The position numbers and the translations under genes are program-made. The notes under the pieces are model-generated. The model was not told the origin of the DNA, ran no database searches, and was given only the letters and a program-made list of their open reading frames with translations. 33,261 bases of DNA from Curtanaerobium respiraculi (lineage in GTDB: Bacteria > Actinomycetota > Coriobacteriia > Coriobacteriales > Eggerthellaceae). Where the stretch lies: positions 1-33,261 of the forward strand of contig NZ_JANIPD030000009.1 in the NCBI RefSeq assembly GCF_024609215.1. Reading direction: 5' to 3'. Positions 24,829-33,123 of this stretch are shown here, piece by piece; position 1 is the first letter of the stretch; every line of letters begins with the position of its first letter.

Positions 24829-25194
24829 TTAATGCTCGTCTTGGTAATCGAAGTTGCAGACGGCTTGTTTCCTGACGCCCTCGCTATCGAGCACCTCGAG
24901 CTTGCGTAGGCACCAGCCCAACATTTCGGAGACCTTCGCAACGTTCATCTGGAAATTGCGTTCGCCCTCTTCCATCTCAGTGAAGTAATCGAACTCGACG
25001 CTTCGTACGAAATCCTTCGCCAAGCGATATACTTCAGCCTCAGCCCCGTACTCGATTCGACCGCAGGTCGGGCAGAACATCTCCACACCTTGACCGCCAT
25101 ACTTGTTATAGATGACGATCCTCGCCTCGAGCTTACCGCCGCACATCTTGCAAACGCAGTGCTCGCTTCGTTTCACGATGTCCTGTGCATCCAT
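24829..25194 (-). CDS. Zinc-ribbon protein of unknown function
   Basis: 121 residues from ATG 25194, which shares its A with the TAA stop of the ABC ATPase gene (TAATG), a sign of translational coupling; GAGGTGA is upstream. Two CxxC pairs, CVCKMCGGKL and MFCPTCGRIEYG, about 20 residues apart form a zinc ribbon. The rest is helical and acidic (EFDYFTEMEEGERNF, VAKVSEMLGWCLRKLEVL). No family name recognised. It may bind nucleic acid or serve as a regulatory partner of the ABC ATPase. Confidence 0.75.
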   Translation of the reverse strand: MDAQDIVKRSEHCVCKMCGGKLEARIVIYNKYGGQGVEMFCPTCGRIEYGAEAEVYRLAKDFVRSVEFDYFTEMEEGERNFQMNVAKVSEMLGWCLRKLEVLDSEGVRKQAVCNFDYQDEH

Positions 25195-26015
25195 TACTCG
25201 ATCACCTCGCCAAAAACCCTCTTCCCTTCTTGTTCGCAACCGAGGTCGAGACTGATGAAGAAATGATTGTCAGTCCAGACCGTCTGAGCTTTTACACCGA
25301 AGAAATCGGTGAGCACCTCATCGGTGAACACATCGTGCAAATCTCCGCTCATCACGATCTTCCCTTGCTTCATGAGCGCCACCTTGTTGAAAAACGGCAG
25401 TATCTCCTCGGTATGATGCGTCACGTACACAATCGCCACATGCCTCTGCTCGGCCATGTTCTGCACATCATGCAGGAAAGTCTCACGTCCTATGAGGTCC
25501 AATCCGCTGCACGGCTCATCGAGCAGCAAAACCTCCGGATCGCTCATCAGAGCGCGAGCTATGAGCGCGCGCTGCTGTTGGCCGCGTGAGAGCTGATCGT
25601 AGGGATAGCGCAGCTTGCGCTCAATACCCAACGAACGTCCGAGGGCCTTCATTTTTCGAACGTCCCCATCGGTTATCTCGCCATGTATGCCCAGCGTTCC
25701 GAACTTGCCGGCGAGCACGATGTCTTCGACCGACTCGGTATGAAGATAACGCCCAAAGAACGAGCTGCTCACAAATCCGATGCGCTGGCGCAGCTCAATG
25801 AAGTTCTCCTCATCAACCTCCCGATCGAACAGCGAAACCGAACCGGAATTGCCCGATTGGTAGGCGGCGAGCATACTCAGCAAAGTCGTCTTCCCACAGC
25901 CGTTCGCCCCGAAAAGAACCCAATTCTCGCCCTTTTCGATTGTCCAGTCGACGTTGTCGACAAGGTAAAAGCTGCCTTTCTTCAGGCTCAGGCATTCGGC
26001 CTTGATCAAACTCAT
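25194..26015 (-). CDS. ABC transporter ATP-binding protein, stand-alone, ModF-like
   Basis: 273 residues from ATG 26015 (GAGGTGTGCTA upstream). Walker A VLFGANGCGKTTLLS, Q-loop region GFVSSSFFGRYL, signature DQLSRGQQQRALIARAL, Walker B VLLLDEPCSGLDL and switch His in IVYVTHHTEEIL. It resembles COG1119 (ModF-like) ATPases, which lack a partner permease; none is encoded here. It starts 60 bases after the phosphodiesterase gene and is coupled to the zinc-ribbon gene. A cytoplasmic role on RNA or ribosomes, or pairing with a distant permease, is possible. Confidence 0.82.
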   Translation of the reverse strand: MSLIKAECLSLKKGSFYLVDNVDWTIEKGENWVLFGANGCGKTTLLSMLAAYQSGNSGSVSLFDREVDEENFIELRQRIGFVSSSFFGRYLHTESVEDIVLAGKFGTLGIHGEITDGDVRKMKALGRSLGIERKLRYPYDQLSRGQQQRALIARALMSDPEVLLLDEPCSGLDLIGRETFLHDVQNMAEQRHVAIVYVTHHTEEILPFFNKVALMKQGKIVMSGDLHDVFTDEVLTDFFGVKAQTVWTDNHFFISLDLGCEQEGKRVFGEVIE

Positions 26016-26032
26016 TAGCACACCTCGCTGAA

Positions 26033-26071
26033 CGGTTGGCGTGCTGGACAGCACGCCAACCGCGTTTTTTT
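26033..26071 (+). terminator. Plus-strand intrinsic terminator in a minus-strand operon
   Basis: CGGTTGGCGTGCTG (26033-26046) pairs perfectly with CAGCACGCCAACCG (26049-26062), followed on the plus strand by CG and seven Ts (26065-26071). On the minus strand there is no T run, so genes read leftward are not terminated. No plus-strand gene lies nearer than LysR, 1.2 kb upstream; the terminator would end an antisense transcript. Confidence 0.75.
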
Positions 26072-26075
26072 GCTT

Positions 26076-28130
26076 TTACTCCAAAGCCTGATAGATGATT
26101 CCGCCTTCGACCTCATGAGGCATTCGGTTGTCTGCGAGGTGGCAGAACGTTGGCACGATATCGACGTTGCGAATCGGCCGCTTGATGACCTCGCCCTTCT
26201 TGATGCCGCCGCCGGAGAGGACGCACAGGCATGCCAATGAATAGCCCTCGTTGGTCACGTACTGCAGGCTGTTGCCATGCTCCATGCCGAAATCCTTGGT
26301 AAGCTGGAAGAAGATGTCGCCGCAGTGCTCACCGCCCATGCCGATGGTTTCCATCTCCTCACGGGTCATAGCAAAGGCGACAACCCGTTTTCCGGTCTTG
26401 GGATCGCGGTAATTGTACAGATCGGAGATAATCTGCTGGACCAAGTCATCGTAGTCTTCCGGCTCCACAATACCTTCGGGATCGCGGCCTTTGAGGTTGA
26501 TGTAAATGTGGCTGGTGCGGTGGTTGATCGCACGGGTCTTTGTCCAATCGATCTGATACATGCCCTCGATGCCCGGCACTGGAAGGGTGACGGTGTAGCC
26601 AAGATCCTCCATGACGCCGGCGTTGATTCCCGAAAGCTCACCGATGCCCGGATTCTCACAGCCCTCGGAGCGCGGAATCGCCGCATGGTCGGAAACGACC
26701 GCAACGGTGGTATTCTCATCCATATACTTCAATACGGTGCCCAGGTACTTATCGTTGATCTCGTAGCACCAGTCGATCAGGTCTCGGTTGTATTCCCAGT
26801 TTTCGGGATCGCGGCCCGGAGTGGCGAACTCTATGAAGTGATGGTTGACCAAGTCGATGCTGTGCAGATGGATGTAGAACAGCTGCCAGTCGGGATTGGA
26901 GTCGAGCAGGTACTCGGTGGCACGCATATGCCAGTCGTTGATCATATCGAAGCTCTCGAGCTCCATGCGGTCGCCAAGTTCGGTGTGACGGTTGACGGTG
27001 GCAAAGTAGCACATCGGGCCAACCGCTTCCATCAACTCGGGAAGCACGCTCTTAGGCTGGCAGTACTTGTCATCTTGGGTGTTCATTACGTGGGAAATGT
27101 AGAAGTGGCCTTCGGTGCCGTCTTCATTCATATCCATGTTGCGCAGGTAGTAGGCTACACGCACATCGTTGTCGTTGATGTTGAACGTATCGAAGATGGG
27201 GGCGGACCACTCCCCGACCTTCACTTGGCCGAGCGGGCGATCGTCGCGCTTGCTGCGATACAGGGTGAGCGTGTCATAGCCCTCACCAGTGAACAGCGCG
27301 TAGCGTCGATGCAGGTTGTTGTTCATCGTAACGACAGCTTCTTTGGCGCCTTCGGGAATAGCGAAGGACCAGCCATCGGCATCCTTGATGGGCGAGAACA
27401 AACGATCGGTGGAGTCGTCGTTGACGGCTTCTTCGGCAGAAAGGCCCTTGATGACGAAACCAGGGCTTTCAAGAGGCATATCGGCAGCGAAGTGCCCTCC
27501 GGACATGGCAGCGAGCAAGTCATCTTTGCTCATTTCGGCAGGCATGTCTGCGGGCTTTGCGGTTTCCTGCTTGCTAAACTCTTCGACCTGGTCATTAAAG
27601 ACGATGCAGTCATTTGAGCTCTGGCTTACCACATGTGGGACATCTCTTACAGAAGTGTACTCGGACTTGACGTGAACGATCTTTTGGAATTGCACCGAGC
27701 TGCGCAGGAACGGAACCACGCCGGTGCCGTCAATGAAGATGTTATTGGTGTTCTCCTGGCGGGGCGGCCAAGCCTCGCAGTAGTTGAGCATGATGCACTT
27801 CTTATTCTCATCCTCGAACGCTTCCCAGATGAGCTCCGATTCGATGCGACGGGAATCCCAGTTGAGCTCGGTGATACCGAGCGACTTGCCCAACGTGTGG
27901 TTCAAAAAGCAGGTGACTCCATGGGTGCGAGGATAGTTCCCCGTTGCCAGCGTCGCCCAGTTCGGCGGGGTGATGGTGGGCAGAACGCCCATCATATCGA
28001 GGCCTTCCCGAGCCGCACCTTGCTCGATTAGCTTCGCCATGTTCGGCATGCGACCCTCGGCAACCAACCGTTTGACCACAGCGGGGTCGGCTCCGTCGAG
28101 GCCGATCAACATGACCCTCTTTTTACTCAT
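26076..28130 (-). CDS. Alkaline-phosphatase-superfamily phosphodiesterase / nucleotide pyrophosphatase-like
   Basis: 684 residues (COG3379 type). Metal and nucleophile motifs of the superfamily are all visible: VMLIGLDGADP (Asp12), the nucleophile segment LPTITPPNWATLATG (Thr54 by analogy with NPP enzymes), HLHSIDLVNHHF (Asp and His), AVVSDHAA (Asp-His) and GGEHCGD (final His). No signal peptide, so it should act in the cytoplasm on a small phosphate or sulfate ester. An inserted domain of about 250 residues (roughly 150-400) with GHFYISHVM is typical of the long members. AGGAGGAAGAAC precedes ATG 28130. The lone ABC ATPase follows. Together with the MFS transporter and LysR this suggests uptake and hydrolysis of a specific ester. 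Confidence 0.85.
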   Translation of the reverse strand: MSKKRVMLIGLDGADPAVVKRLVAEGRMPNMAKLIEQGAAREGLDMMGVLPTITPPNWATLATGNYPRTHGVTCFLNHTLGKSLGITELNWDSRRIESELIWEAFEDENKKCIMLNYCEAWPPRQENTNNIFIDGTGVVPFLRSSVQFQKIVHVKSEYTSVRDVPHVVSQSSNDCIVFNDQVEEFSKQETAKPADMPAEMSKDDLLAAMSGGHFAADMPLESPGFVIKGLSAEEAVNDDSTDRLFSPIKDADGWSFAIPEGAKEAVVTMNNNLHRRYALFTGEGYDTLTLYRSKRDDRPLGQVKVGEWSAPIFDTFNINDNDVRVAYYLRNMDMNEDGTEGHFYISHVMNTQDDKYCQPKSVLPELMEAVGPMCYFATVNRHTELGDRMELESFDMINDWHMRATEYLLDSNPDWQLFYIHLHSIDLVNHHFIEFATPGRDPENWEYNRDLIDWCYEINDKYLGTVLKYMDENTTVAVVSDHAAIPRSEGCENPGIGELSGINAGVMEDLGYTVTLPVPGIEGMYQIDWTKTRAINHRTSHIYINLKGRDPEGIVEPEDYDDLVQQIISDLYNYRDPKTGKRVVAFAMTREEMETIGMGGEHCGDIFFQLTKDFGMEHGNSLQYVTNEGYSLACLCVLSGGGIKKGEVIKRPIRNVDIVPTFCHLADNRMPHEVEGGIIYQALE

Positions 28131-28327
28131 GTTCTTCCTCCTTTTCGTCCTGAGTGAATATCGAAGTCAGATATCCATCTCTTCATCCATTATGGAAGGG
28201 GGGGTGCGAAAAGGAGAAACAACCAGGTGCACCAAAGCACAGGCACGATACAACCAATAATTGTGCATGGCAGCTTGTGCTGCCGGAATGCATATGGTAC
28301 GTGCTTTTCCAGATAGCATCTTCTGCT
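28131..28327. other. Upstream region of the phosphodiesterase gene
   Basis: No gene seen. A short perfect hairpin GGCAGC-TTGT-GCTGCC lies at 28269-28284, and a G7 run lies near 28198-28204. The minus-strand promoter must lie here, but no convincing -35/-10 pair could be identified. Confidence 0.35.
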
Positions 28328-28465
28328 CTATAGGGTCTATTCTACGGGACTTCCACCGAATGCAAAACACGATAAGGGACGAGCAACGCGTCCCTTATCG
28401 TGCATCTTGGTAGCGGGCGCACATGCGATAATCGTGCGCGGCAACCATTGTAGAATAGACGATAG
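28328..28465. other. Structured intergenic element: long-range stem enclosing two hairpins
   Basis: GTCTATTCTAC (28335-28345) and GTAGAATAGAC (28450-28460) are perfect inverted repeats 104 bases apart, extended after a small internal loop by CTAT (28328-28331) with ATAG (28462-28465). Inside lie the 14-pair hairpin at 28368-28402 and a smaller one, GCGCAC/GTGCGC (28417-28422 and 28434-28439). Both inner hairpins contain CGATAA-type words. The layout suggests a folded RNA or a MITE-like element. Confidence 0.45.
28364..28402 (-). terminator. Terminator of the pst operon
   Basis: CACGATAAGGGACG (28368-28381) and CGTCCCTTATCGTG (28389-28402) form a perfect 14-pair stem with a 7-base loop. Read on the minus strand it is followed by TTTTGC, about 110 bases after the pstB stop. 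Confidence 0.65.
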
Positions 28466-28510
28466 GAAGATCTCCTACCTCTTTGCGAGTCGTTTCTGCA
28501 ACGAACCGCC

Positions 28511-29323
28511 CTATCCGAATCGTCCCGAGACGTAATCGGCGGTTCTCTGGTCTTGCGGTTCGTTGAAAAGCTGTTTCGTCGGAGCGAATTCTATCAGCCC
28601 TCCTAAGAGGAAAAACGCCGCTTGATCGGAGACGCGCACGGCTTGCTGCATATTATGGGTAACCATCACCACCGTGTAGTTCCGCTTGAGTTCTCCCACC
28701 AGCTCTTCGATTTGGGCAGTGGAAATGGGATCGAGCGCACTGGTGGACTCGTCCATCAGCAGCACCTTAGGCTCCACGGCCAAGGCGCGGGCTATGCACA
28801 GGCGCTGCTGCTGGCCGCCGGAAAGCCCCAGCGCGCTCTTCTTCAGCCTGTCCTTCGCCTCTTCCCAAAGCGCCGCCCTGCGAAGCGATCGCTCGACGAT
28901 GATGTCGAGCTCATCGCGCTTTTTCACGCCGTGTATCCGAGGACCGTACGCGACGTTGTCGTAGATGCTCATGGGAAATGGATTGGCCTTCTGGAATACC
29001 ATGCCGACATCTTTTCGCAATGCCGTCACATCGACCTTGGGCGCGTAAATATCCAGATCGCCGAAGAGGATCTCTCCCTTGATGCGCACGGACTCAACAA
29101 GATCCTGCATCCTGTTGAGGCATTTGATGAACGTCGATTTTCCGCAACCCGAGGGCCCTATAAGCGCGGTGATCTGATTTGCCGGTATCTCCAAGCTCAC
29201 ATCATGCAGCGCTTGGTTTTTCCCATACCAGAGATTCAGGTTTCGGATGGTGAACGCATTGTTCGAAAAGTCCGACCCCTCCACCGGATTGCTTTCGTCT
29301 TCTTGCTCTGCCGAAGCGATCAT
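28511..29323 (-). CDS. pstB: Phosphate ABC transporter ATP-binding protein PstB
   Basis: 270 residues from ATG 29323, which overlaps the pstA stop (ATGA). Walker [21 protein letters not shown], signature [18 protein letters not shown], Walker [15 protein letters not shown] and switch [14 protein letters not shown] are diagnostic of PstB, as is [20 protein letters not shown]. The open frame extends further upstream only as a shadow of pstA. It energises high-affinity phosphate import. No phoU gene follows, unlike many pst operons; the operon ends at the terminator near 28364. Confidence 0.95.
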   Translation of the reverse strand: MIASAEQEDESNPVEGSDFSNNAFTIRNLNLWYGKNQALHDVSLEIPANQITALIGPSGCGKSTFIKCLNRMQDLVESVRIKGEILFGDLDIYAPKVDVTALRKDVGMVFQKANPFPMSIYDNVAYGPRIHGVKKRDELDIIVERSLRRAALWEEAKDRLKKSALGLSGGQQQRLCIARALAVEPKVLLMDESTSALDPISTAQIEELVGELKRNYTVVMVTHNMQQAVRVSDQAAFFLLGGLIEFAPTKQLFNEPQDQRTADYVSGRFG

Positions 29324-30183
29324 GAGCGGTTTCCTCTCTCTCCGAGTTTTGCAGCGCTCAGGCTTGCCGTGATGTTCAGGGTCAGAGTGAGCGCCATGAG
29401 TATCGTGGCTATGCCGAAGGCCACATTGAGTTCTCCTCGCTCGGTCGCGTACACGTAGAGCGCGACCGTAAGCGTTGCCGACGACGATTGCAAAGCGGTC
29501 ATGAAGCTGTTGAGGATAAGCCCGAAACCCGCCGTGTAGAGCAAAGCCGCAGACTCTCCGACAATGCGCCCGATCGCCAGTATGCAACCGGTCACGATGC
29601 CGTCGATCGCATTGGGGATCACCACGGTGCGCACCATATGCCATTTGCCGCTCCCCAGTGCCAGCGCGCCCTCGCGGTAGGCGTAGGGAACGGTCTTGAG
29701 ACTTTCGAGCGTGTTGGAGATGATGGTGGGCAACACCATGACGACGAGCGTCAATCCGCCGGCAAGCACACCCGCCTGAAATCCGATAAACTGGATGAAG
29801 AACAACATGCCGACCAAGCCGAAGATGACGGAGGGGATTCCCGTAAGCGTCTCCACGGCGAACCCGACGAGGCGCGTGAACCTGTGATTCGTCGCGTATT
29901 CATTAAGATAGACCGCGGCGCATACGCCGAGGGGAACGGCGATGACCATTGCGACGAGGACGATGTAGAGCGTGTTCAGGATATTCGGCAGAATGCCGAT
30001 GGTATCGTGAACGTAGCTGGACTGCGTCGTGAGGAACTCCGCCGTGACGAAGGGAACGCCACGATAGAAGATGTACCCGATGATCGCCATCAACAGCATG
30101 CAGGTCAGCGCGCCCCCGGCGTAGACCGCGATCTTCAGCGCGTTGCACCGAACGATTCTGGATCGTGACCCGTTCGTCTGCAT
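29320..30183 (-). CDS. pstA: Phosphate ABC transporter permease PstA
   Basis: A 287-residue integral membrane protein with six hydrophobic segments. The permease signature region [20 protein letters not shown] is the EAA loop contacting Pst[16 protein letters not shown] and [19 protein letters not shown] are typical of PstA. ATG 30183 follows the pstC stop with one intervening base and uses AGGAGGA within the end of pstC. Confidence 0.94.
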   Translation of the reverse strand: MQTNGSRSRIVRCNALKIAVYAGGALTCMLLMAIIGYIFYRGVPFVTAEFLTTQSSYVHDTIGILPNILNTLYIVLVAMVIAVPLGVCAAVYLNEYATNHRFTRLVGFAVETLTGIPSVIFGLVGMLFFIQFIGFQAGVLAGGLTLVVMVLPTIISNTLESLKTVPYAYREGALALGSGKWHMVRTVVIPNAIDGIVTGCILAIGRIVGESAALLYTAGFGLILNSFMTALQSSSATLTVALYVYATERGELNVAFGIATILMALTLTLNITASLSAAKLGERGNRS

Positions 30184-30184
30184 G

Positions 30185-31051
30185 CTAGTCCTCCTTCCTG
30201 CGGGTGATCACGTTAAGTAGCATGTTAACGAGGACGATGAGGACAAAGAGGACGAGGCCGATGGAAAATAGCGCTTCGCGGTGGAGACTCCCCCAACTCG
30301 CGTATGACATTTCGCTGACGATGGCCGTTGTCAGGAAGCGCACCGAACCAAGCAGCTCGGGCATGTTCGCCACGTTGCCCGCCACCATGATGATGGCCAT
30401 CGCCTCACCAACCGCACGTCCGACACCTTGAATGATTGCCGTGGCGATCCCGCTTCGAGCGGCTCGCATACTCACTTTGAAGTACGTTTCGGTCCTCGTT
30501 GCCCCAAGCGCCAGCAATCCTTCCTCGTATTCCTTGGGAACCGCATCGAGAGCCGTCGCCGACACGTTGACTATGTACGGCAATATCATCACCGCAAGCA
30601 CGACTATCGCCGCCAGCAAGGTTGCGCCGCTCGAAAGCCCGAATGCCGATTGGATCGCCGGAACAAGCACGATCATGCCGACCAAACCGTAGACTACGGA
30701 AGGTATGCCCGCGAGAAGCTCTACGGCGCTTCGTATGATGTATCCGCTTCTACACCCTGCGTATTTGCTCAAGAATACGGCGGTGCAAATACCTAAAGGC
30801 AAGCTCACCAGCAAGGCTCCCAGGGTTCCGTATAAACTCGTGATGATAAAGGGCAAGATGCCGAGCTGCCCCTTGCCCGGAATCCAAATCTGGCCGAGCA
30901 AAAAGTCAATCGGGCCGATCTCGAAGATCGCGGGCATGCCGGATGCAATCAGATACGCGGTGATGCCAACAACGAAAACCACGGAAAGCATCCCGCAAGC
31001 GAAGAAGATAGCGTGAAAGAACTTGTCCACGGGGCTCTTGGAAGTTTTCAT
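30185..31051 (-). CDS. pstC: Phosphate ABC transporter permease PstC
   Basis: 288 residues from ATG 31051 (AAAGGAATTGC upstream; the open frame reaches 31114 but without a ribosome site). Six membrane segments; LLAGIPSVVYGLVGMIVLVP and the EAA loop ATALDAVPKEYEEGLLALGA are characteristic. It partners PstA to form the channel. Confidence 0.94.
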   Translation of the reverse strand: MKTSKSPVDKFFHAIFFACGMLSVVFVVGITAYLIASGMPAIFEIGPIDFLLGQIWIPGKGQLGILPFIITSLYGTLGALLVSLPLGICTAVFLSKYAGCRSGYIIRSAVELLAGIPSVVYGLVGMIVLVPAIQSAFGLSSGATLLAAIVVLAVMILPYIVNVSATALDAVPKEYEEGLLALGATRTETYFKVSMRAARSGIATAIIQGVGRAVGEAMAIIMVAGNVANMPELLGSVRFLTTAIVSEMSYASWGSLHREALFSIGLVLFVLIVLVNMLLNVITRRKED

Positions 31052-31076
31052 GCAATTCCTTTCGGGTGAAAACATG

Positions 31077-31109
31077 CGCATGCGCCCGCATTGAAGCGAG
31101 GCGCATGCG
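31077..31109 (-). promoter_or_regulatory. Hairpin between pstS and pstC
   Basis: CGCATGCGCC (31077-31086) and GGCGCATGCG (31100-31109) pair perfectly around a 13-base loop. On the minus strand TTTT follows a few bases later. It lies between the binding-protein and permease genes, where partial termination commonly keeps pstS mRNA in excess. Confidence 0.5.
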
Positions 31110-31123
31110 TCCACTAGACCGTT

Positions 31124-31984
31124 TTAGAACAGGGGAACCGCGCCGGCTTCGCGGATGAGATCAGCCGTTTCGGGACTCGTAGCGAAGTCAACGAAAGCCT
31201 GGGCCTGAGGAGACAGCTGAGCGCCTTCCTTGAGGACGAGGATGAAGGGACGCTGGATAGCGTACGATCCGTCTTTGACCGTGCTCTCGGAGCACGCGAC
31301 GCCGTTGACGGTAAGCGCGGTTACGCCTTTTTTGCCTTCAACCGACGAGAGAGATGCGTAGCCGATGGCGTTCTTCGAGCTGGATACCGCGGTGATCACG
31401 GCACCCGTGGACGTGAGCTCCTGGTCGAGCTTGCAAGCATCCTTGGTTCCCGTGATGGACTCGAACCCGTCGCGCGTACCGGAGCCGCTCTCGCGACCGA
31501 TGCAGCTGATCTCAATGTCATTGCCGCCGACCTGGCTGAAGTTGGTGATCTTGCCGGAGAAGATATCGCTCACTTGCTCTAAGGTCAGATCCTCCACGCC
31601 GCTTTCCGGGTTCACGATGACGGCAATGCCGTCAAGCGCTACTTTGACAGAGGTGAGCCCGGTCTCCCCGTCCTTCAGGCTGCGGGAAGCCAGCCCGATG
31701 TCTGCTGAGCCATTCCCCGCACACTCGATTCCCGTGCCCGAGCCCGTCGCATCATATGAAACGGTAACCCCGGGGTTTTCCTGCATGAGCGCCTCGGCAA
31801 GGGAGCCGATCACTTTCTCCATCGACGTCGACCCGTTCATGGACACGGTGCCGGAAAGAGCCGACCCGCTTGACGGGCTGTCGTTGCCCGAATCTCCGGA
31901 GCCGCCGCATCCTACAAGCGCGAACGCGAGAACGGCAACGGCAACCATGGAGATCAATGCCTTAAACGTCCTTGAGCCTTTCAT
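31124..31984 (-). CDS. pstS: Phosphate-binding lipoprotein PstS
   Basis: 286 residues from ATG 31984 (AAAGGAAG upstream). Lipoprotein signal with lipobox FALVGC (Cys26) and a GGSGDSGND linker. Phosphate-binding motifs: SMNGSTSMEKVIGSLAEA, YDATGSGTGIECAG and CIGRESGSGTRDGFESI, followed by SSKNAIGYASLSSV. It captures phosphate outside the membrane and delivers it to PstCA. The upstream kinase and regulator genes are broken, so normal phosphate control is doubtful. Confidence 0.95.
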   Translation of the reverse strand: MKGSRTFKALISMVAVAVLAFALVGCGGSGDSGNDSPSSGSALSGTVSMNGSTSMEKVIGSLAEALMQENPGVTVSYDATGSGTGIECAGNGSADIGLASRSLKDGETGLTSVKVALDGIAVIVNPESGVEDLTLEQVSDIFSGKITNFSQVGGNDIEISCIGRESGSGTRDGFESITGTKDACKLDQELTSTGAVITAVSSSKNAIGYASLSSVEGKKGVTALTVNGVACSESTVKDGSYAIQRPFILVLKEGAQLSPQAQAFVDFATSPETADLIREAGAVPLF

Positions 31985-32109
31985 TAAACTTCCTTTCAGA
32001 TGATCTGTTCGATTTGCGACGGACCCCATCGAGACCGCACAATGGTATTGAACAGCCGGTATGAAAAGGAAGCGAAAAGCGCGGGAAAGGAAACCGACAT
32101 GATTCTGTC

Positions 32110-32350
32110 AGGATCTTGCAAAGCGGAGGCGACCCTTTTGAGCCTGCGGCATTGCGCAAGTCGGCGCCCGTCGCTGGAATCTTCCAGAGACGTGGAAAGC
32201 TCCGAGGCTTGGAGCAAGAGGAACCCTTCAGCCTCGTGCTCGTAGGCAAGGAAGCCCACCGCGGCGGCGATCACGGAAGCGAGCGGCTACCAGGCTCAGC
32301 GAGAAAACAAGCGCGAACGTCCTGCCCGCGAGCGTTCTCGTCCCGCTCAT
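32110..32350 (-). pseudogene. PhoR-like sensor kinase, N-terminal remnant with frameshift
   Basis: ATG 32350 overlaps the response regulator stop (ATGA). The frame reads MSGTRTLAGRTFALVFSLSL, then shifts by one base near 32274 into VIAAAVGFLAYEHEAEGF and ASELSTSLEDSSDGRRLAQC. This is the first membrane helix and the start of an extracellular sensor domain. It ends within about 90 residues; HAMP, HisKA and ATPase domains are entirely missing and the sequence runs directly into the pstS leader. Both a frameshift and a large deletion are present, so no kinase can be made. Confidence 0.75.
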
Positions 32351-32955
32351 CCATGCTCCTCGCACTTTACGCGATACCCGACGCCGCGAACCGTCTTCAC
32401 GATGTCGCCAGAGCCAGGGCAGGCATCGTTGAGCTTGTGGCGTAATGTCTGGATATGGGTGTCAACCGTACGCGTCTCGCCCACGTAGGTAATATCCCAT
32501 ATGTCTTCGAGGAGCTGGGCGCGCGTGAAGGCGCGCCCTTGATCTTTCATCAACTTGAGCAAAAGCTCGAACTCCTTCAAGGTCAGCTCCACGCCGACGT
32601 TTCCAACCGATGCTTCTCGGGTAAGCGGGTTGATCGAAATCGGCCCGCACGTGTAAACGGCGTCTTCCGAACTCGAGACACCGTCGCGGTGAGATGCCCT
32701 GCGCAGCAATGCGTTGCAACGGCTCACGAGCTCCATCATCCCGAAGGGCTTTGCAAGGTAGTCGTCCGCTCCGGCATCGAGCCCGATCACCTTGTCGTAC
32801 TCCGTCCCTTTCGCCGTAAGCATCATCACCGGTACATCGCGCGTTTTGGCGTCCTCACAGATACGCGCGAGCACCGTCAGTCCGTCGGTGCCGGGCAGCA
32901 TGATGTCGAGCAAGACGAGGTCTGGCACACGCTGGGCAAGTGCCGCGAAAAACGG
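32347..32955 (-). pseudogene. PhoB/PhoP-like response regulator, 5' end cut off by an IS element
   Basis: Recognisable from AALAQRVPDLVLLDIMLPGT (phospho-acceptor Asp in LLDIMLPG), with VMMLTAKGTEYDKVIGLDAG, DDYLAKPFG, and a full OmpR/PhoB winged helix (GVELTLKEFELLLKLM, TVDTHIQTLRHKLND, VRGVGYRVKCEEHG). The first roughly 45 receiver residues, including the acidic pair, are absent: beyond about 32955 the DNA is an insertion sequence end. An internal GTG at 32928 could start a product lacking the acidic pocket but keeping DNA binding. Followed directly by the kinase remnant and pstSCAB. Confidence 0.82.
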
Positions 32956-33006
32956 GCAATGTCATTAACTTAAGCGAGTGACATGCAAGCCGGCATCGCT
33001 TAGAAC

Positions 33007-33044
33007 AAGCCCCCGCGGCGGTTGATTCGCCGCGGGGGCTTTTT
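33007..33044 (+). terminator. Intrinsic terminator inside the IS end
   Basis: AAGCCCCCGCGGCG (33007-33020), loop GTTGATT, CGCCGCGGGGGCTT (33028-33041), with a T5 run at 33040-33044 on the plus strand. On the minus strand only TTGTTCT follows, so it may work weakly for the transposase transcript too. Terminators at IS ends often block outside transcription from entering the transposase gene. Confidence 0.8.
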
Positions 33045-33123
33045 CTGTTCGCCCGGTTTTCGTCCGCTGGGGGCGGTGGGTGTTTTTGCCATGGCTCCGC
33101 CGCGGATTGCCGTGCGGCTGCAC

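Noticed and set aside
26277-27617. 446-residue open frame on the plus strand
   Set aside because: It is the antisense shadow of the phosphodiesterase gene, with no ribosome site, no family resemblance and a composition expected from high GC.
32041-32069. GGTAT(T)GAA direct repeat upstream of pstS as a PHO box
   Set aside because: The two copies are 14 bases apart, not the 11-base period of known actinobacterial or enteric PHO boxes.
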